Shown in pieces: positions 7,615-16,508 of a stretch of 49,374 nt of DNA (positions are counted from its first letter, which is position 1; each line of letters opens with the position of its first letter). Location: the NCBI GenBank assembly GCA_035255045.1, contig DATFAA010000103.1:1-49374 (forward strand), in the 5' to 3' direction. The DNA is from JAGTRP01 sp035255045 (lineage in GTDB: Bacteria > Pseudomonadota > Gammaproteobacteria > Burkholderiales > Rhodocyclaceae). The notes beneath the pieces are model-generated. The model was not told the origin of the DNA. It worked only from the letters and a program-made list of their open reading frames with translations, and made no database searches. The translations under genes and the position numbers were made by a program.

Positions 7615-8145
7615 TCACCACCTAACCGAGGAAGGATGAATTCCCCGCCGCAAGGCATCTCTGGCCTCGTCCGCAGTCCTTACAATCACCCCACCGGGGC
7701 AAAAATACTCCTGGAAAAGCGAGGCATGCTGCCGATTGCTAGCCGCCTCCCTCACTTTTTCCCATCGATCGTTCCGAGACTTGGACCAGCTTCCGTCCGG
7801 GCGCCCAAAGGCATAAAGGCGCCGCTCCCGTGTCTCGCAACGCATCCCTTCGAAACTGACATTCCTAGCGCCGGCCGCGCTCAGCACAACCAGCGTGTAC
7901 CGCACCACCCCGTCGGAACCGACCGAGATCGACACCGGGTCCACGAAGAACTTATTTTCGGTGGCAGGACTGACATAGAAGCCGATCAGATCCTGCTCCT
8001 TCGGTGGCGGCGGCAGTTGGACCTCGACCTCTGCCCACGACTTGGCTTCATCGTCACCATCGACGTCCGCAGCCATCAGCCCGTTCGCCATAGCGGCGCA
8101 GCCGACGAAAGCGAACACAGATCCAAGAACCCGAACCATTCGCAT
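7615..8145 (-). CDS. CNP1-like family exported protein
   Basis: The 176-residue protein has a cleavable signal peptide (about residues 1-25, ending in MAADVDG) and matches the CNP1-like family of betaproteobacterial envelope proteins. Typical features are an acidic/proline-rich start (VQLPPPPKEQDL), the GFYVSPATENKFFVDP segment and a conserved pair of cysteines (GMRCETRE and EYFCPGG). No enzymatic motif is seen and the biological role of the family is unknown to me. It lies between rppH (upstream, same strand) and coq7. Confidence 0.82.
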   Translation of the reverse strand: MRMVRVLGSVFAFVGCAAMANGLMAADVDGDDEAKSWAEVEVQLPPPPKEQDLIGFYVSPATENKFFVDPVSISVGSDGVVRYTLVVLSAAGARNVSFEGMRCETRERRLYAFGRPDGSWSKSRNDRWEKVREAASNRQHASLFQEYFCPGGVIVRTADEARDALRRGIHPSSVRW

Positions 8146-8183
8146 GTTGGAGAGCTTTCCGTTCCTGTTAGTTTAGGCGCCGA

Positions 8184-8732
8184 TCAAACCGCATTGTTTT
8201 CAATATCGGGCTCGGTCGAAGCCGGCGGGCGATTGCGATGCTTGCCCTTGCCACGGCGATCGTGATCGAGGAAACGGACAAGCTCGTTCAAGGCCTGCTC
8301 GTAAACCTGCCGCTTGAACTCTATTACGGTATCCAAGGGCACCCAGTAGTTGTTCCAGCGCCAAGCATCGAACTCCGGCTTGTCGGTAGCCCGCAGGCTG
8401 ACGTCGTTGTCGCGCCCAACAAGGCGCAACAAAAACCAGATCTGCTTCTGACCCTTGTAGGAGCCGCGCCACTCCCGCTTGATCCAGTGTGTCGGCACTT
8501 CATAACGCAACCAGCCTTTCGTCCTTCCCAGGATACGCACGTGTTCGGGCCTCAGGCCCACCTCCTCGTACAGCTCGCGGTACATTGCCTGCTCCGGCGT
8601 CTCGCCGCGCTTGATGCCGCCTTGCGGGAACTGCCAGGAATGCTCTCGTATGCGCTTACCCCAAAAGACCTCGTTCTTTGCGTTACAAAGAATGATCCCG
8701 ACGTTCGGGCGATAGCCTTCACGGTCGAGCAT
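8184..8732 (-). CDS. rppH: RNA pyrophosphohydrolase
   Basis: Nudix hydrolase that converts 5'-triphosphate RNA ends to monophosphate and so opens mRNA to RNase E decay. The start MLDREGYRPNVGII at 8732 is the canonical RppH N-terminus; the open frame up to 8792 is not needed. The Nudix box spans about residues 38-60 (GG-x5-E-x7-RELYEEVG). The WLRYEVP and KGQKQIWFLL segments are also typical. The C-terminal basic tail (RRGKGKHRNR) is probably disordered. It is divergent from proS. Confidence 0.95.
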   Translation of the reverse strand: MLDREGYRPNVGIILCNAKNEVFWGKRIREHSWQFPQGGIKRGETPEQAMYRELYEEVGLRPEHVRILGRTKGWLRYEVPTHWIKREWRGSYKGQKQIWFLLRLVGRDNDVSLRATDKPEFDAWRWNNYWVPLDTVIEFKRQVYEQALNELVRFLDHDRRGKGKHRNRPPASTEPDIENNAV

Positions 8733-8844
8733 AGAAAATCCTGCAAAAATATATAGTTGACGCAATTCTTTCACAAAGCCTCTTCCGTGCAAAGCGCGCC
8801 CACCGTGTAAAATCCCGTTTCTTCAACGAATTCAAGAGCATTCC

Positions 8845-10575
8845 ATGCGCACCTCGCAGTTCTTTTTCACCACCCTCAAGGAAGCCCCCTCCGACGCCGA
8901 AGTAACCAGCCAGAAGCTGATGCTGCGGGCCGGATTGATCAAGCGTGCCGCCGCCGGCATCTACACCTGGATGCCCCTGGGCTTGCGGGTCCTGCGCAAG
9001 GTGGAAAACATCGTCCGGGAGGAGATGAACCGGGCCGGCGCCCTGGAACTGCTGATGCCCGCGGTGCAGCCGGCGGAGCTATGGCAAGAATCCGGCCGCT
9101 GGGAGCAGTACGGGCCGGAACTGCTGCGCTTCAAGGACCGCCACCAGCGGGATTTCGTCATCGGCCCGACCCACGAGGAAGTCATCACCGACGTGGTGCG
9201 CCGCGACGTCAAGAGCTATCGCCAACTCCCGATCCATCTCTATCAGATCCAGAGCAAATTCCGGGACGAAATCCGTCCGCGCTTCGGGGTCATGCGCGGC
9301 CGGGAATTCCTGATGAAGGACGGCTACTCCTTCCATAGCTCCTTCGAAGACCTGGAGCGGGAATACGGGAACATGTACGAGACCTACAGCCGCATCTTCA
9401 CCCGGTTGGGCCTCAAGTTCCGTGCCGTCGCGGCCGATACCGGCTCCATCGGCGGCACCGGCTCTCATGAATTCCACGTCCTGGCCGATTCCGGCGAGGA
9501 CGCCATTGCCTTCTGCCCGAACTCCGATTACGCCGCCAACGTGGAACTGGCCGAAGCCGTCACCCCGGCAACGCCACGCGGTCAGGCGACCGTAGCCCTG
9601 GCCAAGATTGCGACCCCGGGAAAAACCGCCTGCGCCGACGTGGCCGCATTCCTCGACATCTCCGTCCAGGCCATGGTCAAAGCCATCGCCGTGGTCAGCG
9701 ACAGGGATGATGGCAGCAAGTCCTTCTCCCTGCTTCTGCTGCGCGGCGACCATGAGCTCAACGAGATCAAGGCCGGCAAGCTGCCCGGACTCACTCCCTT
9801 CCGCTTCGCCACTGAAAGCGAAGTGGTCGAATACCTGGGCTGCAAGCCCGGCTACATCGGCCCGGTGGGCGTGGACAACAGCAAGGTGCGCGTCATCGCC
9901 GACCGCACCGCGGCGGCCATGAGCGATTTCGTCTGCGGCGCCAACGAGGAGGGCTTCCACCTCACCGGCGCCAATTTCGGCCGGGACGTCGCCGAACCGG
10001 AAGTCGCGGACATCCGCAACGTGGTGGAAGGCGACCCCTCCCCCGACGGCAAGGGCAAGCTCGAAATCTGCCGCGGCATCGAAGTCGGCCACATCTTCCA
10101 GCTCCGCCAGAAGTACTCCGCCGCCCTTCAGTGCGTCTATCTGGATGAGCAGGGCAAAAACCAGGTCATGGAGATGGGCTGCTACGGCATCGGCGTCTCC
10201 CGTATCGTCGGTGCCGCCATCGAACAAGGCAACGACGAGCGCGGCATCGTCTTCCCGGCAGCGATCGCTCCCTTCCAGGTCTGCATCGTGCCCATGGGCT
10301 ACACCAAGAGCGACGCCGTCAAGGCTGCCGCCGACGCCCTCTACGCCGACTGCAAGGCCGCCGGCATCGACGTGCTGCTGGACGACCGCAACGAGCGGCC
10401 GGGAGTCATGTTCGCCGACATGGAACTGATCGGTATTCCGCACCGTCTGGTCATCGGCGAGCGCGGACTCAAGGAAGGCAAGGTCGAATACAAGGGCCGG
10501 CAGGACGCCGAAGCGACCATGGTGGACCAGGGCGGCGTCCTGGCCATGCTGCGGGAGAAGCTGTGCGCTGCCTGA
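8845..10575 (+). CDS. proS: Prolyl-tRNA synthetase
   Basis: Class II synthetase charging tRNA-Pro. At 576 residues it is the bacterial-type enzyme with the editing (INS) domain inserted between class II motifs 2 and 3 (roughly residues 220-400). The N-terminal MRTSQFFFTTLKEAPSDAEV, the motif 2 region FRDEIRPRFGVMRGREFLMKD and the C-terminal anticodon-binding domain (LLDDRNERPGVMFADMEL) are clear. The following lytic transglycosylase gene begins inside its last codons, a 13-nt overlap that suggests coupled translation. Confidence 0.98.
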   Translation: MRTSQFFFTTLKEAPSDAEVTSQKLMLRAGLIKRAAAGIYTWMPLGLRVLRKVENIVREEMNRAGALELLMPAVQPAELWQESGRWEQYGPELLRFKDRHQRDFVIGPTHEEVITDVVRRDVKSYRQLPIHLYQIQSKFRDEIRPRFGVMRGREFLMKDGYSFHSSFEDLEREYGNMYETYSRIFTRLGLKFRAVAADTGSIGGTGSHEFHVLADSGEDAIAFCPNSDYAANVELAEAVTPATPRGQATVALAKIATPGKTACADVAAFLDISVQAMVKAIAVVSDRDDGSKSFSLLLLRGDHELNEIKAGKLPGLTPFRFATESEVVEYLGCKPGYIGPVGVDNSKVRVIADRTAAAMSDFVCGANEEGFHLTGANFGRDVAEPEVADIRNVVEGDPSPDGKGKLEICRGIEVGHIFQLRQKYSAALQCVYLDEQGKNQVMEMGCYGIGVSRIVGAAIEQGNDERGIVFPAAIAPFQVCIVPMGYTKSDAVKAAADALYADCKAAGIDVLLDDRNERPGVMFADMELIGIPHRLVIGERGLKEGKVEYKGRQDAEATMVDQGGVLAMLREKLCAA

Positions 10576-11174
10576 TCGCAGCCCTTTGCCTGTTCACCAC
10601 CTCGGCAGCCTTCGCCGGCGCCCAGAAATACGAGCCCCTATCGGCCAGCGTCCAGGCCGCCTTGCAAGAGGCGGTTTCCGACGCTAGGCCGCCCGCGAGC
10701 TCCTTCCGGGACTCCCTAGAGGCCGTCGACTGGCTGACCGAGATGTCAAAGCGGCTGGAAAAGAAGCTTCCGGCCCGGGAGTACCGCCTGGAACTGCTGC
10801 GCGCGGTCCATTACGAGGCTACCCGCGCCGGTCTGGATCCGCAGCTGGTGCTGGGGCTGATGCAGGTGGAGTCCGGCTTTCGCAAGTACGCCGTGTCGTC
10901 GGCCGGCGCCCGGGGATATATGCAGGTAATGCCGTTCTGGGTGAAGCTCGTCGGCCAGCCCGGCGACAACCTGTTTCACCTGCGCACCAATCTGCGCTAC
11001 GGCTGCACCATCCTGCGCCACTACCTGGATATCGAGAAGGGCGACCTCTTTCGTGCCCTCGGCCGCTACAACGGCAGCCTCGGGCGACCCGAATATCCGA
11101 ACATGGTCCGGGCAGCCTGGCAGAACCAGTGGGCCTACGAGAAGAACCGGCCCCTGGTCACCGCCCAGCGTTGA
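10563..11174 (+). CDS. Lytic transglycosylase (SLT domain)
   Basis: Periplasmic murein lytic transglycosylase. The 203-residue protein has a signal peptide (about residues 1-20, ending AAFAG) and an SLT/lysozyme-like domain with the catalytic Glu in LGLMQVESGF, followed by the conserved SSAGARGYMQVMPFW and ALGRYNGSLG motifs. The GTG start overlaps the end of proS; this arrangement is common in betaproteobacteria. It has no SH3 or LysM domain, so it is a short, probably soluble or lightly anchored enzyme. It converges with ffh with only about 7 bp between stops. Confidence 0.9.
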   Translation: MRCLIAALCLFTTSAAFAGAQKYEPLSASVQAALQEAVSDARPPASSFRDSLEAVDWLTEMSKRLEKKLPAREYRLELLRAVHYEATRAGLDPQLVLGLMQVESGFRKYAVSSAGARGYMQVMPFWVKLVGQPGDNLFHLRTNLRYGCTILRHYLDIEKGDLFRALGRYNGSLGRPEYPNMVRAAWQNQWAYEKNRPLVTAQR

Positions 11175-11181
11175 ACAAGGA

Positions 11182-12540
11182 TCAGCGCCCCATTCCGGGC
11201 AGCATGCCCTTCATGCCGCGCATCAGCTTGCCGATGCCGCCCTTGGTGAGCTGCTTCATCATCTTCTGGGACTGCTCGAACTGGTTGAGCAGGCGATTGA
11301 CGTCCTGGACCTGAACCCCGGCGCCGGCGGCGATGCGGCGCTTGCGGCTGGCCTTGATGAGTTCCGGCTTGGCCCGCTCTTCCGGGGTCATCGAATTGAT
11401 GATGCCCTCGACCCGGCCGACCATCTTGTTCTCCGCACCTGCCGGCAGCTGGCCGGCCAGCTGGGCAACCTGGGCGGGCATCTTGTCGAGGAGCGCCGTC
11501 ATGCCGCCCATCTTGCGCATCTGCCCGATCTGCTCCTTGAAGTCATTGAGATCGAAGCCCTTGCCGGACTTGAGCTTTTTGGCCAGGGCGACGGCCTTTT
11601 CCTCGTCAATCCCCTTCTTGGCTTCCTCGATCAGGGAGAGGACGTCTCCCATGCCCAGGATGCGGGAAGCCATGCGCTCCGGATGGAAGGCTTCAAGACC
11701 GGACAATTTCTCGCCGACGCCGGCGAACTTGATCGGCTTGCCGGTGATGTGGCGCACCGACAGGGCCGCGCCGCCCCGGGCATCGCCGTCCAGCTTGGTG
11801 AGCACGACGCCGGTCAGGGGCAGGGTCTCGTTGAAGGCCTTGGCCGTATTGACCGCATCCTGGCCGAGCATGGCGTCCACCACGAACAGGGTTTCGATGG
11901 GATTCAGCACCCCGTGGAGGCGCTTGATCTCGGCCATCATCTCCTCGTCGATGGCCAGGCGGCCGGCCGTATCGACCAGCAGCACGTCGTGGTAATGGCG
12001 CTTTGCCCAGTCCACCGCCGCCAGGGCGATGGCTTCCGGCTTCTCGCCGGCCGAGGAGGGGAAAAAATCGACGCCGGCCTGGGCCGCCACAGACTTCAGC
12101 TGGTCGATGGCGGCCGGACGGTACACGTCACAGGACACCACCAGGACCTTCTTCTTCTGGTTCTCCCTGAGGAACTTGCCCAGCTTGCCCACCGTGGTGG
12201 TTTTGCCGGCCCCCTGCAGGCCCGCCATGAGGACGATGGCGGGCGGCTGGGTGGCGAAATTGATGCCTTGATGGGCCTCGCCCATGAGCTTGGTGAGTTC
12301 CTGGTGCACCACCCCCACCAGCGCCTGGCCCGGGCTCAGGGAGCCGATGACCTCCTCGCCGACGGCCTTTTCCTTGACGGCGGCGACGAAGTCCTTGACC
12401 ACCGGCAGGGCCACATCCGCCTCCAGCAAGGCCATGCGGACCTCGCGCAGGGCATCGGCGATATTCGATTCGGTGAGGCGCGCCTCGCCCTTGATGGTCT
12501 TCATGACCCGCGCCAGGCGCTGTGTCAGGTTGTCAAGCAT
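11182..12540 (-). CDS. ffh: Signal recognition particle protein Ffh (SRP54)
   Basis: GTPase of the signal recognition particle; binds 4.5S RNA and signal sequences to target membrane proteins to FtsY/SecYEG. N domain, G domain (P-loop GLQGAGKTTT near residues 106-115, DTAGRL, TKLDGDARGG) and methionine-rich M domain at the C-terminus (MMKQLTKGG ... MRGMKGMLPGMGR) are all present. Start MLDNLTQRLARVM at 12540 gives 452 residues, the normal length; an open frame to 12630 runs into the divergent ccsA-like gene and is rejected. Only 29 bp separate the two start codons. Confidence 0.98.
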   Translation of the reverse strand: MLDNLTQRLARVMKTIKGEARLTESNIADALREVRMALLEADVALPVVKDFVAAVKEKAVGEEVIGSLSPGQALVGVVHQELTKLMGEAHQGINFATQPPAIVLMAGLQGAGKTTTVGKLGKFLRENQKKKVLVVSCDVYRPAAIDQLKSVAAQAGVDFFPSSAGEKPEAIALAAVDWAKRHYHDVLLVDTAGRLAIDEEMMAEIKRLHGVLNPIETLFVVDAMLGQDAVNTAKAFNETLPLTGVVLTKLDGDARGGAALSVRHITGKPIKFAGVGEKLSGLEAFHPERMASRILGMGDVLSLIEEAKKGIDEEKAVALAKKLKSGKGFDLNDFKEQIGQMRKMGGMTALLDKMPAQVAQLAGQLPAGAENKMVGRVEGIINSMTPEERAKPELIKASRKRRIAAGAGVQVQDVNRLLNQFEQSQKMMKQLTKGGIGKLMRGMKGMLPGMGR

Positions 12541-12569
12541 GTGTAAGGGGCTTCGAGTAAAATTTCGGA

Positions 12570-13409
12570 ATGGTCGATATTGTAATTCACCTTTTGCCCC
12601 ACATTCTCGCTGCCACCCTCTACGCGGCACTGGGCTTCCATTTCTGGAACACGCGCTGGCGTGAGACCGACAAACCCCTGGTCAATTCCCCCATGCAGCC
12701 TTGGGAACGGACAGCCATCGGCGCAGCCCTGGCCATCCATGCCGTAGGACTCTATAGCGCCCTGTTCGGCGAACTCGGCATGCGCTTTTCCTTCAGCTTC
12801 GCCCTTTCCCTCATGATGTGGCTGGCGGTGCTGATCTATTGGCTCGAGAGCTTCCTTTCCCGCCTGGAAGGACTGCAACCCATGGTGCTGCCCCTGGCGG
12901 CGGTCTGCACCGTTCTGCCAGTATTTTTCCCCCAGGTGCATCTGGTGGCCCACGCCACCGCGGTCGGCTTCAAGCTGCACTTCCTGGTCGCCATGCTGGC
13001 CTACAGCCTGTTCACCCTCTCCGCCCTGCACGCGGTCTTCATGGGCTTCACCGAGAAGGCGCTCCATCGCCGGGCACTGACCCGCAGCCTGGCCAGCCTG
13101 CCCCCTCTGATGACCATGGAAGCCCTTCTTTTCCGCATGCTCCTGGTCGGCTTCATTCTGCTGACCCTGGCCCTGGGCAGCGGCATCTTGTTCTCGGAGG
13201 CCTTGTTCGGCAAGGCCTTCGCCCTGGATCACAAGACCCTGTTCGCTTTTGCCTCCTGGGCCATTTTCGCCACCCTCCTGGTCGGGCGGCACGCCTGGGG
13301 CTGGCGCGGCCGCAAGGCGCTGCACTGGACCCTGTCCGGTTTCACCGTCCTTCTGCTGGCTTATATCGGCAGCCGTTTCGTTGCCGAGGTCATCCTGGGT
13401 CGCGTCTGA
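12570..13409 (+). CDS. Inner membrane cytochrome c assembly family protein (YpjD/CcsA-like)
   Basis: Polytopic membrane protein of 279 residues with about eight predicted helices and the histidines typical of the CcmC/CcsA/YpjD group, including the HFLVAMLAYSLFTLSALHAV helix. The family is related to haem-handling proteins of cytochrome c maturation, but the YpjD branch itself is poorly characterised. It lies between ffh (divergent) and the CNNM/CBS transporter (downstream by 8 nt, likely same transcript), an arrangement common in proteobacteria. Confidence 0.88.
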   Translation: MVDIVIHLLPHILAATLYAALGFHFWNTRWRETDKPLVNSPMQPWERTAIGAALAIHAVGLYSALFGELGMRFSFSFALSLMMWLAVLIYWLESFLSRLEGLQPMVLPLAAVCTVLPVFFPQVHLVAHATAVGFKLHFLVAMLAYSLFTLSALHAVFMGFTEKALHRRALTRSLASLPPLMTMEALLFRMLLVGFILLTLALGSGILFSEALFGKAFALDHKTLFAFASWAIFATLLVGRHAWGWRGRKALHWTLSGFTVLLLAYIGSRFVAEVILGRV

Positions 13410-13417
13410 CCGCCTAA

Positions 13418-14689
13418 ATGGCCGAATTCCCCCTTTCAGCGCTGCTGGCGGCCCTCGTTGTCCTGCTGATCCTGTCCGGCTTCTTTTCCGGGTCGGAAAC
13501 CGCCATGATGGCGGCCAATCGCTATCGCCTGCGCCACCTGGCCCAGACCGGGCACCGGGGCGCCAAGCTGGCCCTCGCGCTGCTCGCCCGGACCGACAAG
13601 CTGCTCGGGGTCATCCTGCTCGGCAACACGCTGATCAATGCGGCGGCGGCGACCCTTACCGGATACATCGCCCTGGCTTTGTTCGGCCAGTCCAAGTGGG
13701 CCCTGGAAATCGGCACCCTGTGCGTCACCTTCGCCCTGCTGGTAGTGTCGGAGATTTCCCCCAAGGTGGTGTGCGCCACCTACGCCGACCGCCTGGCCCC
13801 CCTGGTCAGCTATGTCCTCACCCCCCTGCTGCGCCTGGCGCAGCCGATCATCTGGTTCGTCAACCTGTTCGTCACGGCGCTGCTGCGCACACTCCGCCTC
13901 TCGCCCAGGGGCCTGCACAACGAGACCAAGCTGTCGCCTGAGGAGCTCCGCACCCTCGTGCTGGAGTCGGCCCAGTTCATCCCCAAACAGCACCTGACCA
14001 TCCTCTCGAATCTCTTCGAGCTCAACAACATCTCCGTCGAAGACATCATGACCCCCCGGGGTTCCATCGAAATCCTCGACCTCGACCAGCCCTGGGACGA
14101 CGTCCTGGCCCAGCTGGCCACCAGCCACCACAGCCGCCTAGCGGTCTGCCGGGAATCCCTCGACCATCTCCTCGGCGTACTACCGGTCCGGCGCCTGATC
14201 GCCGAAGCGCCCCGCGGCGAGATCGATGAACCCACCCTGCGCAGCCAGCTCCAGGCCCCCTACTACATCCCGGCCGGCACCCCGGTGTTCTCCCAGCTCT
14301 CATTCTTCCAGGAGAACCGGCAACGGGTCGGCTTCGTGGTGGACGAATACGGAGACATCCTCGGCCTTCTCACCTTCGAGGACATCATCGAGGAGATCGT
14401 CGGCGAATTCACGACGTCGGTGGCGGGATTCGGCGTCCCGGCCCTGGCCTGGAGCGAAGAGGGAAGCGTGGTGGTCGAAGGCACCCGCTCCCTGCGGGAC
14501 ATCAACCGCATGCTCGGGCTCAATTTCCCCCTGGACGGCCCCAAGACCCTCAATGGCCTCATCCTGGAACACTTCCAGGACATCCCCGAATCGGGGGTCG
14601 GACTGAAGATCGCTGGCACCGCCATGGAGGTTCTGCAAACCCAGGGGCGAAGCGTCATCACCGCCCGCCTTTTCCGGCCGCAGGATTAG
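13418..14689 (+). CDS. CNNM/HlyC-CorC family protein with CBS domains
   Basis: Membrane protein of 423 residues. It has an N-terminal DUF21/CNNM transmembrane domain (about residues 5-190), two CBS domains (about 205-330, including the signature EDIMTPRGSIE and the FVVDEYGDILGLLTFEDIIEEIVGE region) and a C-terminal CorC/HlyC domain (about 345-420). Such proteins are linked to magnesium or cobalt efflux and resistance. It probably shares a transcript with the YpjD-like gene upstream and stands before the pilB promoter region. Confidence 0.92.
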   Translation: MAEFPLSALLAALVVLLILSGFFSGSETAMMAANRYRLRHLAQTGHRGAKLALALLARTDKLLGVILLGNTLINAAAATLTGYIALALFGQSKWALEIGTLCVTFALLVVSEISPKVVCATYADRLAPLVSYVLTPLLRLAQPIIWFVNLFVTALLRTLRLSPRGLHNETKLSPEELRTLVLESAQFIPKQHLTILSNLFELNNISVEDIMTPRGSIEILDLDQPWDDVLAQLATSHHSRLAVCRESLDHLLGVLPVRRLIAEAPRGEIDEPTLRSQLQAPYYIPAGTPVFSQLSFFQENRQRVGFVVDEYGDILGLLTFEDIIEEIVGEFTTSVAGFGVPALAWSEEGSVVVEGTRSLRDINRMLGLNFPLDGPKTLNGLILEHFQDIPESGVGLKIAGTAMEVLQTQGRSVITARLFRPQD

Positions 14690-14776
14690 CATCCTTGGCG
14701 CGGCCGCGGAAACTTTACAAATAATGGGCTGCGTAGCATCATCGACTCGATTTGTTGAGCATTCGCCACTTTATCG

Positions 14777-16492
14777 ATGGTAGCCAATCCCCAAGCAGCC
14801 CCCTTGAGCGGACTCGCCAGAGCCCTGGTGCAATCCGGCCGCCTCAAGGAAGCAGAGGCCGAACAGTTCCTGGCCCAGGCTGCCGCCAACAAGTCGTCCC
14901 TGATTGACGAAATCGTCAAGACCAACAAGGTCACGGCCCTCGAGATCGCGCGCTTCGTCGCCGACACTTTCGGCTATCCACTGCTTGATCTCGACGCCTT
15001 CGACGAAAGCCATATCCCGACCAATGCGGTCGATCGCAAGCTCATCGCCGCCCATCGGGTCGTCCCTCTCAACAAGCGGGGCAACCGGCTCTCCGTCGCC
15101 ATCGCCGACCCGACCAACCTGCGCGCCCTGGACGAAATCCGCTTCCAGACCGGACTGGCCGTGGATCCCATCGTGGTCGAGGGACCCAAGCTGGCCCCCC
15201 TGGTGGCCAAGTACTCCGAGTCGGCGGAAGACACCCTAAAGAATCTCGCCAGCGAAGACATCAACCTGGACTTCCTGGACGAGGAGACGGCCGCCAAGTC
15301 GGATGAAGCGGCGGCCGCGGACATCGACGATGCCCCCGTCGTCAAGTTCATCCAGAAGATGCTGCTGGACGCCATCAACGACGGCGCCTCGGACATCCAC
15401 TTCGAGCCCTACGAGAAGTTCTACCGCATCCGTTTCCGGGTGGACGGCATCCTGCGGGAAGTCGCGACGCCACCCCTGGCCATCAAGGACAAGATCGCCT
15501 CCCGGATCAAGGTCATATCCCGGTTGAATATCGCCGAGAAGCGGGTGCCCCAGGACGGCCGCATGAAGCTGGTGCTGTCCAAGAACCGGGCCATCGATTT
15601 CCGGGTCAGCACCCTGCCGACCCTGCAGGGCGAAAAGATCGTGCTGCGTATCCTCGACCCGACCTCGGCCACCCTAGGCATCGAAGCGCTGGGCTACGAG
15701 CCCGAGCAGAAAGAGGCCCTGCTCGACGCCATCAACCGGCCCTACGGCATGGTGCTGGTCACCGGCCCGACCGGCTCCGGCAAGACGGTCTCCCTCTATA
15801 CCTGCCTCAACCTGCTGAACAAGCCCGGGGTCAATATTTCCACAGCCGAAGACCCGGCGGAAATCAACCTGCCCGGCATCAACCAGGTGAACGTGGACGA
15901 CCGGGCCGGCCTGACCTTTGCGGCAGCGCTGAAGTCCTTCCTGCGCCAGGACCCGGACATCATCATGGTGGGCGAAATCCGCGACCTGGAAACGGCGGAG
16001 ATCGCCATCAAGGCGGCCCAGACCGGCCACATGGTCCTGTCCACCCTGCACACCAACGACGCCCCCCAGACCCTCACCCGCCTCATGAACATGGGGGTGC
16101 CCACCTTCAACATCGCCTCCAGCGTCCTGATCATCACCGCCCAGCGCCTGGCGCGTCGTCTCTGCAATTGCAAACAGCCCATCGACGTTCCGGCCGCCGC
16201 CCTCCTCAACGCCGGCTTCAAGGAAGCGGACCTGGATGGTTCCTGGACCCTCTACGGCCCCGGCGGCTGCGATCGCTGCAAGGGCAGCGGCTACAAGGGA
16301 CGGGTCGGCATCTACCAGGTGATGCCGGTGAGCGAGGAAATTCAACGTATCATCTTGGCGGGCGGCAACTCCCTGGATATCGCGGCCCAGGCCGCCCGGG
16401 AAGGCGTCAAGGACTTGCGCCAATCCGGCTTGCTCAAGGTGAAGCAAGGCGTGACCTCGCTGGACGAGGTGCTGAGCACCACCAACGCATAA
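14777..16492 (+). CDS. pilB: Type IV pilus assembly ATPase PilB
   Basis: Hexameric cytoplasmic ATPase that powers pilus extension. The 571-residue protein has the N-terminal MshEN/GspE domain (about residues 5-150), Walker A GPTGSGKT at about 330-337, the Asp box AEDPAEINLPG, Walker B around DIIMVGEIRD (about 393-402), and a C-terminal zinc motif made of CNC (about 463) and CDRC (about 498). First gene of pilB-pilC-pilD, with pilC 16 nt downstream. A possible promoter lies in the 87-nt gap upstream but is not strong. Distinct from MshE, which is not in this window. Confidence 0.95.
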   Translation: MVANPQAAPLSGLARALVQSGRLKEAEAEQFLAQAAANKSSLIDEIVKTNKVTALEIARFVADTFGYPLLDLDAFDESHIPTNAVDRKLIAAHRVVPLNKRGNRLSVAIADPTNLRALDEIRFQTGLAVDPIVVEGPKLAPLVAKYSESAEDTLKNLASEDINLDFLDEETAAKSDEAAAADIDDAPVVKFIQKMLLDAINDGASDIHFEPYEKFYRIRFRVDGILREVATPPLAIKDKIASRIKVISRLNIAEKRVPQDGRMKLVLSKNRAIDFRVSTLPTLQGEKIVLRILDPTSATLGIEALGYEPEQKEALLDAINRPYGMVLVTGPTGSGKTVSLYTCLNLLNKPGVNISTAEDPAEINLPGINQVNVDDRAGLTFAAALKSFLRQDPDIIMVGEIRDLETAEIAIKAAQTGHMVLSTLHTNDAPQTLTRLMNMGVPTFNIASSVLIITAQRLARRLCNCKQPIDVPAAALLNAGFKEADLDGSWTLYGPGGCDRCKGSGYKGRVGIYQVMPVSEEIQRIILAGGNSLDIAAQAAREGVKDLRQSGLLKVKQGVTSLDEVLSTTNA

Positions 16493-16508
16493 TTTGGAAG
16501 GAAGAACG

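Noticed and set aside
9079..10443. 454-codon open frame opposite proS
   Set aside because: Antisense shadow of proS; no ribosome-binding site or family resemblance.
11053..12546. Long open frame (497 codons) on the plus strand
   Set aside because: It is the antisense shadow of ffh, produced by GC-rich codon structure; composition is rich in Gly/His/Leu with no recognisable domain.
14690..14776. Sigma-54 promoter before pilB
   Set aside because: A TTGGCGCGGCC stretch vaguely resembles the -24 element but there is no matching -12 GC element at the right distance.
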